This document shows, piece after piece, positions 58,718 to 64,000 of a stretch of DNA of 64,000 nt (position 1 is its first letter; every line of letters starts with the position of its first letter). The DNA is taken from positions 347,512 to 411,511 of the forward strand of contig NZ_FOLY01000005.1 of assembly GCF_900112585.1 (NCBI RefSeq). Direction: 5' to 3'. The position numbers were made by a program, and so were the translations under genes. This DNA is from Kushneria avicenniae (lineage in GTDB: Bacteria > Pseudomonadota > Gammaproteobacteria > Pseudomonadales > Halomonadaceae). The notes under the pieces are model-generated. The model was given only the letters and a program-made list of their open reading frames with translations, ran no database searches and had not been told where the DNA came from.

Positions 58718-60439
58718 GTGGAATTGCTTTCCGGAGCCGATATGATCGCCCGCTTCCTCAGGGATGAGGGCGTTGAATATATCTATGGCTACCCGGGCGG
58801 GGCAGCGCTGCACATCTATGATGCGCTTTTCCGTCAGGATGATATCAAACACATTCTTGTCCGCCATGAACAGGCGGCTACCCATATGGCCGATGGCTAC
58901 GCCCGTGCCTCCGGCAAGCCCGGTGTCGTGCTGGTCACGTCCGGTCCCGGTGCGACCAATGCGGTCACCGGCATTGCGACGGCCTATATGGACTCCATTC
59001 CGATGGTTGTGCTGTGCGGCCAGGTCGCCAGTCACCTGATTGGCGAAGACGCCTTTCAGGAAACCGACATCGTCGGCGTGACCCGGCCGATCGTGAAGCA
59101 CAGCTTTTCGATTCGCCATCCTTCCGATATTCCCACCGTACTCAAGAAGGCCTTCTATATCGCGTCTTCCGGACGACCGGGTCCGGTAGTGATCGATATT
59201 CCCAAGGACATGACCGCACCGACCGAGCGCTATGAGTACGTTTATCCGCGCAAGGTGAAGCTGCGTTCGTACAATCCTGTCTCCCGCGGGCATACCGGTC
59301 AGATTCGCAAGGCCGTCGAGCTGATGATGAGCGCCCGGCGTCCTGTCATCTTCGCCGGTGGCGGGGTCATTACCGGTCGGGCTTCCGAGGCACTGACGGC
59401 GCTGGCGCACCGGCTCAATATCCCGGTGATTACATCGCTGATGGGGCTGGGGGCCTTCCCGCAGAACGATCCGCAGTCGCTGGGCTGGCCGGGCATGCAT
59501 GGCTCCTATGAGTCCAACATGGCCATGCACCACAGCGATCTGGTGCTGGGCGTCGGGGTACGTTTCGATGATCGTGTGACCAACAACGTCAACCGGTTCT
59601 GCCCGGATGCCCGCATCGTTCATATTGATGTTGACCCCAGCTCCATTTCCAAGACCGTGCATGCCGATGTTCCCATCGTCGGGGCGGCCGATCACGTGCT
59701 CAACGAAATGCTCAACCAGATCGGTCAGCGCACCGAGGCGCAGGAGCCGCTGGATGAGTGGTGGGAAACGATCAATGCCTGGCGTGACGAGCGTCGCGGC
59801 AAGCTTTACGAGCCGGCCGCTGCCGGCGAGCCGCTCAAGCCGCAGCAAGTGGTCGAGGCGGTTCATCGTGCCACCCACGGCGATGCCTACGTGGTAACCG
59901 ATGTCGGTCAGCACCAGATGTTTGCCGCTCAGTACTACAGGTTCAATCAGCCCAACCGCTGGATTTCGTCAAGCGGACTGGGAACGATGGGTTACGGGCT
60001 GCCGGCCGCAATGGGCATCAAGCTCAGCTACCCCGATGAGCATGTCGTGCTCTTCACGGGCGAGGGCAGCTTCCAGATGATGATGCAGGAGCTGTCGACC
60101 TGTAAGCAGTTCGGCATTCCGGTCAAGATCGTCAACCTCAACAATGCCTCGCTGGGAATGGTGCGCCAGTGGCAGGACCTGAACTACAAGTCCCGTCATG
60201 CGCACTCCTACATGGAGTCCCTGCCGGATTTCGAGAAGCTGATCGGGGCCTATGGCTTCAAGGCGATCACGGTCAATACGGCCGATGAGCTTGAGCCGGC
60301 GCTGGAAGAAGCCTTTCGCTCGAAGGATGAGCTGGTGTTTCTCGATATTCATGTCGACCCGCGTGAGCACGTCTATCCGATGCAGGTTCCGCAGGGGGCC
60401 ATGTGTGACATGCTGCTGTCGAAGACGGAGCGAACCTGA
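58718..60439 (+). CDS. ilvI: Acetolactate synthase large subunit
   Basis: A 573-residue TPP enzyme of valine, leucine and isoleucine synthesis. The catalytic Glu is in VRHEQAATHMADG, the FAD region GVGVRFDDRVT is present, and the TPP motif reads GEGSFQM...NLNN, with Glu where the textbook GDG has Asp. The start is GTG 58718, with AGGGGA upstream and the family N-terminus ELLSGADMI; GTG 58682 is open but less likely. It overlaps ilvH by one base. Confidence 0.96.
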   Translation: MELLSGADMIARFLRDEGVEYIYGYPGGAALHIYDALFRQDDIKHILVRHEQAATHMADGYARASGKPGVVLVTSGPGATNAVTGIATAYMDSIPMVVLCGQVASHLIGEDAFQETDIVGVTRPIVKHSFSIRHPSDIPTVLKKAFYIASSGRPGPVVIDIPKDMTAPTERYEYVYPRKVKLRSYNPVSRGHTGQIRKAVELMMSARRPVIFAGGGVITGRASEALTALAHRLNIPVITSLMGLGAFPQNDPQSLGWPGMHGSYESNMAMHHSDLVLGVGVRFDDRVTNNVNRFCPDARIVHIDVDPSSISKTVHADVPIVGAADHVLNEMLNQIGQRTEAQEPLDEWWETINAWRDERRGKLYEPAAAGEPLKPQQVVEAVHRATHGDAYVVTDVGQHQMFAAQYYRFNQPNRWISSSGLGTMGYGLPAAMGIKLSYPDEHVVLFTGEGSFQMMMQELSTCKQFGIPVKIVNLNNASLGMVRQWQDLNYKSRHAHSYMESLPDFEKLIGAYGFKAITVNTADELEPALEEAFRSKDELVFLDIHVDPREHVYPMQVPQGAMCDMLLSKTERT

Positions 60440-60930
60440 TGCGCCATATCATATCGATGCTGCTTGAAAACGAGCCGGGCGCGCTGTCACGTGTGGTCGG
60501 GCTCTTTTCCCAGCGCAACTTCAATATTGAAACGCTCAATGTTGCCCCTACCGACGATCCCACGCTATCGCGTCTGACGGTCACGACGCATGGTGACGAG
60601 CGCATCATCGAGCAGATTACCAAGCACCTCAATCGACTGATCGATGTGGTCAAGCTGGTGGATCTGACCGAGGGGGCCCACATCGAGCGCGAACTGATGC
60701 TGGTCAAGGTCAAGGCGCAGGGGAGTGCGCGGGACGAGGTCAAACGCACGGCGGATATCTTCCGGGCGCAGATCGTGGATGTCACGCCAAGCGTCTATAC
60801 CGTGCAGATTACCGGGGACGCCAACAAGATGGATGCCTTTCTGCAGGCCGTGACGCCGCTGGGCGTACTGGAAGTGGCGCGTACCGGTGTGTCCGGCATC
60901 GCGCGTGGTGACAAGGTGCTGAGCCTCTGA
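60439..60930 (+). CDS. ilvH: Acetolactate synthase regulatory subunit
   Basis: A 163-residue subunit with an N-terminal ACT domain (IISMLLENEPGALSRVVGLF, then RNFNIETLNV) that binds valine for feedback inhibition, and a C-terminal ACT-like half. Length matches E. coli IlvH. It is coupled to ilvI by a TGATG overlap. Confidence 0.97.
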   Translation: MRHIISMLLENEPGALSRVVGLFSQRNFNIETLNVAPTDDPTLSRLTVTTHGDERIIEQITKHLNRLIDVVKLVDLTEGAHIERELMLVKVKAQGSARDEVKRTADIFRAQIVDVTPSVYTVQITGDANKMDAFLQAVTPLGVLEVARTGVSGIARGDKVLSL

Positions 60931-60969
60931 CACCGTAGTTTTTTGCACAACGTTTAGATTAATCGATAG

Positions 60970-62034
<1,065 letters not shown>

Positions 62035-62052
62035 TTGAAAGACCTGCCAGGC

Positions 62053-62085
62053 AAAACGGATGCGACGTGTCGCATCCGTTTTTTT
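62053..62085 (+). terminator. Terminator after ilvC
   Basis: A perfect 13-bp stem AAAACGGATGCGA with its complement, CGTG loop, ending in seven or more T, about 20 bases past the ilvC stop. Confidence 0.94.
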
Positions 62086-62105
62086 ATGTCTGTATCCGGG
62101 GGAGT

Positions 62106-62621
62106 TCAAAAAAGCAGGTTTTGCTCGGGGCCGGAGTTGTCTCTAAGTACCGTAACGTGATCGCCTCGGTATATAACGCCACCTCTCGATATGCGAGCCG
62201 TCATGCCGCCGTGACCCCTCAGGGCATTGTAGCCGCCCGGGCCCAGCGTCTTTTCCATGCGACTGCAGGGGGCGCAGAGTCCGGTGATCTCGATGATGAC
62301 CTCATCTCCGATGGCCAGCTGCTGCTGTCGGCAGGCCAGCAGATTGAGCCCTGATACCAGCAGATTACGTCTGAGTTGGGCAGGGGAGAGGTGATCGAGG
62401 CTGCAAAAGGCAGCCACGACATTCAAATGCTCAGCCTGAAAGAGTGTCACCTGTCGTTTACCGTTTCCGGCGCTGTAGTGATCGCCCTCAATGCCCCTGC
62501 CCTCGGTCAGCGTCAGTGATTCCATGATCTCGACATCGTCATGGCGATGAGGGCGCCGGCTCAGCCACTCGAGTCGACCGGCATGTGGGAACTGCATCAT
62601 GAGGTTTCTTGAAGTTTGCAT
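62106..62621 (-). CDS. MOSC domain protein
   Basis: A 171-residue protein with a MOSC (molybdenum cofactor sulfurase C-terminal) domain. The segments GIEGDHYSAGNGKRQVTLFQ and the conserved cysteine region LCAPCSRME are visible. Free-standing MOSC proteins handle sulfur on the molybdenum cofactor or reduce N-hydroxylated bases (YiiM/YcbX types). GGAGAGG precedes the ATG. It converges on ilvC. Confidence 0.85.
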   Translation of the reverse strand: MQTSRNLMMQFPHAGRLEWLSRRPHRHDDVEIMESLTLTEGRGIEGDHYSAGNGKRQVTLFQAEHLNVVAAFCSLDHLSPAQLRRNLLVSGLNLLACRQQQLAIGDEVIIEITGLCAPCSRMEKTLGPGGYNALRGHGGMTARISRGGVIYRGDHVTVLRDNSGPEQNLLF

Positions 62622-62693
62622 CGCCTCTCCGTGTTAACACCTGCTCATCTTCTATGCTTTGATGGTCGTATCTTTTCAAAGGACATTCCTGTC

Positions 62694-63644
62694 ATGACGC
62701 AGACGCCTCCACCGAACAATCGACCGCCCCGTGATCCCTTCTCCGAGTTCAAGGACGATACGGAAGTGGTGGAAGACATCGTGCAAAACGGTGAGCGCAT
62801 ACGCCGGCGCGGCATCTATCTGCTGCCCAATCTCTTTACTACAGCAGCGCTGTTCTCCGGTTTCTTCTCCGTGGTTGCCGCTCTTAACGGTAATTTCGGC
62901 TCGGCTGCCATCGCGATCTTCGTCTCCATGGTGCTTGACGGCTTTGATGGTCGCGTGGCGCGCATGACCAATACGCAGAGCGCTTTCGGTGAAGAGTACG
63001 ATAGTCTGGCGGACATGCTCTCCTTTGGCGTTGCGCCTGCCATCGTGGCCTTTGCCTGGATACTTCAGGACATCGGTAACCCCGGCTGGATCGCGGCCTT
63101 TGTCTATGTTGCCGGTGCAGCGCTGCGTCTGGCGAGATTCAACGTTCAGATCGGCAGCACCGACAAGAAGTGGTTCATCGGTCTTCCCAGTCCGTCGGCT
63201 GCTGCCGTAGTGGCAGGTTTCGTCTGGACCTTTCACAGCTTCGAGGCCACTGCCTTCGGCTTCAAGGTGCTCATGGCCGTTATCGTGGCGGCGGTGGGCA
63301 TCCTGATGGTCAGCAATATCCGCTATTACAGCTTCAAGGAAGTAGACTTCAAGAGTCCGGTGCCTTTCGTGGCACTGCTGGCCATTGTGCTGGCCTTTGT
63401 GCTTATTTCGGTAGAGCCGGCCATCATGTTGCTTCTGCTGTTTGGAAGCTACGCGGCTTCCGGCCCGATACTGGCCATCATGCGCCGTACCGGGCATGCC
63501 AAACCCATCAACAGCGGCATCGCCAATACCGAGGAAGAAATGGAAACCGCTGATAATGATTCGAATCGTACATCTGAAAATGCTGATGAGTCAGGCGTCG
63601 CAGGGGATGCGGAGACATCCGAAAGCACCGATGAAAGAAAGTAG
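62694..63644 (+). CDS. pssA: CDP-diacylglycerol-serine O-phosphatidyltransferase
   Basis: A 316-residue integral membrane enzyme that makes phosphatidylserine, the precursor of phosphatidylethanolamine. The CDP-alcohol phosphotransferase motif DGRVAR...GEEYDSLAD is intact and about seven transmembrane helices follow. It is the membrane (type II) form, not the peripheral E. coli type. The final ~50 residues are acidic and Ser/Thr-rich. The start at 62694 has AAAGGA upstream. Confidence 0.94.
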   Translation: MTQTPPPNNRPPRDPFSEFKDDTEVVEDIVQNGERIRRRGIYLLPNLFTTAALFSGFFSVVAALNGNFGSAAIAIFVSMVLDGFDGRVARMTNTQSAFGEEYDSLADMLSFGVAPAIVAFAWILQDIGNPGWIAAFVYVAGAALRLARFNVQIGSTDKKWFIGLPSPSAAAVVAGFVWTFHSFEATAFGFKVLMAVIVAAVGILMVSNIRYYSFKEVDFKSPVPFVALLAIVLAFVLISVEPAIMLLLLFGSYAASGPILAIMRRTGHAKPINSGIANTEEEMETADNDSNRTSENADESGVAGDAETSESTDERK

Positions 63645-63827
63645 CCATTTTTTTAAAACAAAGGGTTGCGTCTCCGGTGGGTGATCTATAAAGTACGCAT
63701 CCGCTGCCACGGAGCACACGGCGACGAGGCAGCGGGGAAGTCTGCAGGTGATTGTTTTGACTTGGGTTTTGGTCACTTCAATCGGATTCGATTCCAGCCG
63801 CTTGCTTCCGCATCGAAAAAAAAGAGG

Positions 63828-63855
63828 TTGACTTTTCGATGCAGGGCTGTAAAAT
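63828..63855 (+). promoter_or_regulatory. rRNA operon promoter
   Basis: TTGACT and TAAAAT are spaced 16 bases, with an A-rich stretch just upstream that could act as an UP element. Transcription would begin near 63863. A second possible promoter (TTGCGT, TAAAGT, 17-base spacing) lies at 63666-63694. Confidence 0.75.
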
Positions 63856-63862
63856 GCCCACT

Positions 63863-64000
63863 CTCTCGAAGCAGCCGCCAACGGCGCTGACAACATCTTC
63901 GAGACGCTCTTTAACAAGTCGATCAGGCAATTTGTGTGGGCGTCTGGCTCGCGTGACACCAGTCACATAGATATTCGAGCAGACGAACACTCGTCAAGAG
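63863..64000 (+). other. rRNA operon leader with boxA antitermination signal
   Basis: The leader contains GCTCTTTAACAA at 63906-63917, a boxA sequence, followed by a GTGTGGG segment like the E. coli rrn leader boxC. These load the Nus antitermination complex. The 16S gene itself begins beyond the window. The match to known rrn leaders is strong. Confidence 0.85.

Overview
The window is a chromosomal stretch of a GC-rich gammaproteobacterium. Gene order and protein similarity recalled from memory point to the Halomonadaceae (Halomonas/Kushneria-like). The main reasons are the core blocks ispB | rplU-rpmA-obgE-proB-rpsT-murJ-ribF-ileS-lspA-fkpB-ispH-(pil) and bamD | rluD-pgeF-clpB ... ilvIH-ilvC ... 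pssA. A FabY-type ketoacyl synthase, a lone crtZ and a cytoplasmic trehalase fit a pigmented halophile. No database search was possible, so the genus is inference. I see no prophage, insertion sequence, integron or CRISPR array.

Layout. 1-4.5 kb: a small-molecule catabolic cluster. On the minus strand lie an Nramp-fold transporter lacking the usual metal ligands, a DapA/NAL-family lyase, and a four-carbon acid sugar kinase reading in frame into a PdxA-like dehydrogenase that runs off the left edge. An SDR dehydrogenase is divergent. 4.5-12 kb (all minus): a MASE3-PAS-GGDEF cyclase, a MATE exporter, a YfhL ferredoxin, coaD and fabY. 12-19.4 kb: a TrmB-like methyltransferase, an SMR exporter, dacB and dgkA (plus), then a broken transporter remnant meeting cyanase, two Nudix-fold genes, an AbrB-family membrane protein and an amidohydrolase (minus). 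19.5-27.5 kb: glnE, a WaaP/RIO-like kinase, trhO, a D-amino-acid transaminase, a GAF protein, a metallo-beta-lactamase-fold hydrolase and tRNA-Pro(CGG).

27.5-40.6 kb: ispB divergent from a long plus-strand housekeeping series from rplU to ispH, with crtZ after ispH. 40.7-49.3 kb: minor pilin operon pilV-pilW-pilX-pilY1, a MASE1-PAS-GGDEF-EAL c-di-GMP protein and a convergent FimT/GspH pilin. 49.4-58.1 kb: a ThiO-like oxidoreductase, a PP0621-family protein, bamD, rluD-pgeF, clpB behind a textbook sigma-32 promoter, and trehalase, separated from clpB by a 65-bp perfect palindrome. 58.7-64 kb: ilvI-ilvH-ilvC, a MOSC protein, pssA, then the promoter and boxA leader of an rRNA operon whose 16S gene lies just past the right edge.

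Most genes are ordinary core functions. The points most worth a second look are the acid-sugar cluster (kinase-PdxA fusion with an atypical Nramp transporter), an IleS whose four C-terminal zinc cysteines are all replaced, the cyanase junction with a truncated transporter, and the c-di-GMP enzyme beside the pilY1 operon.
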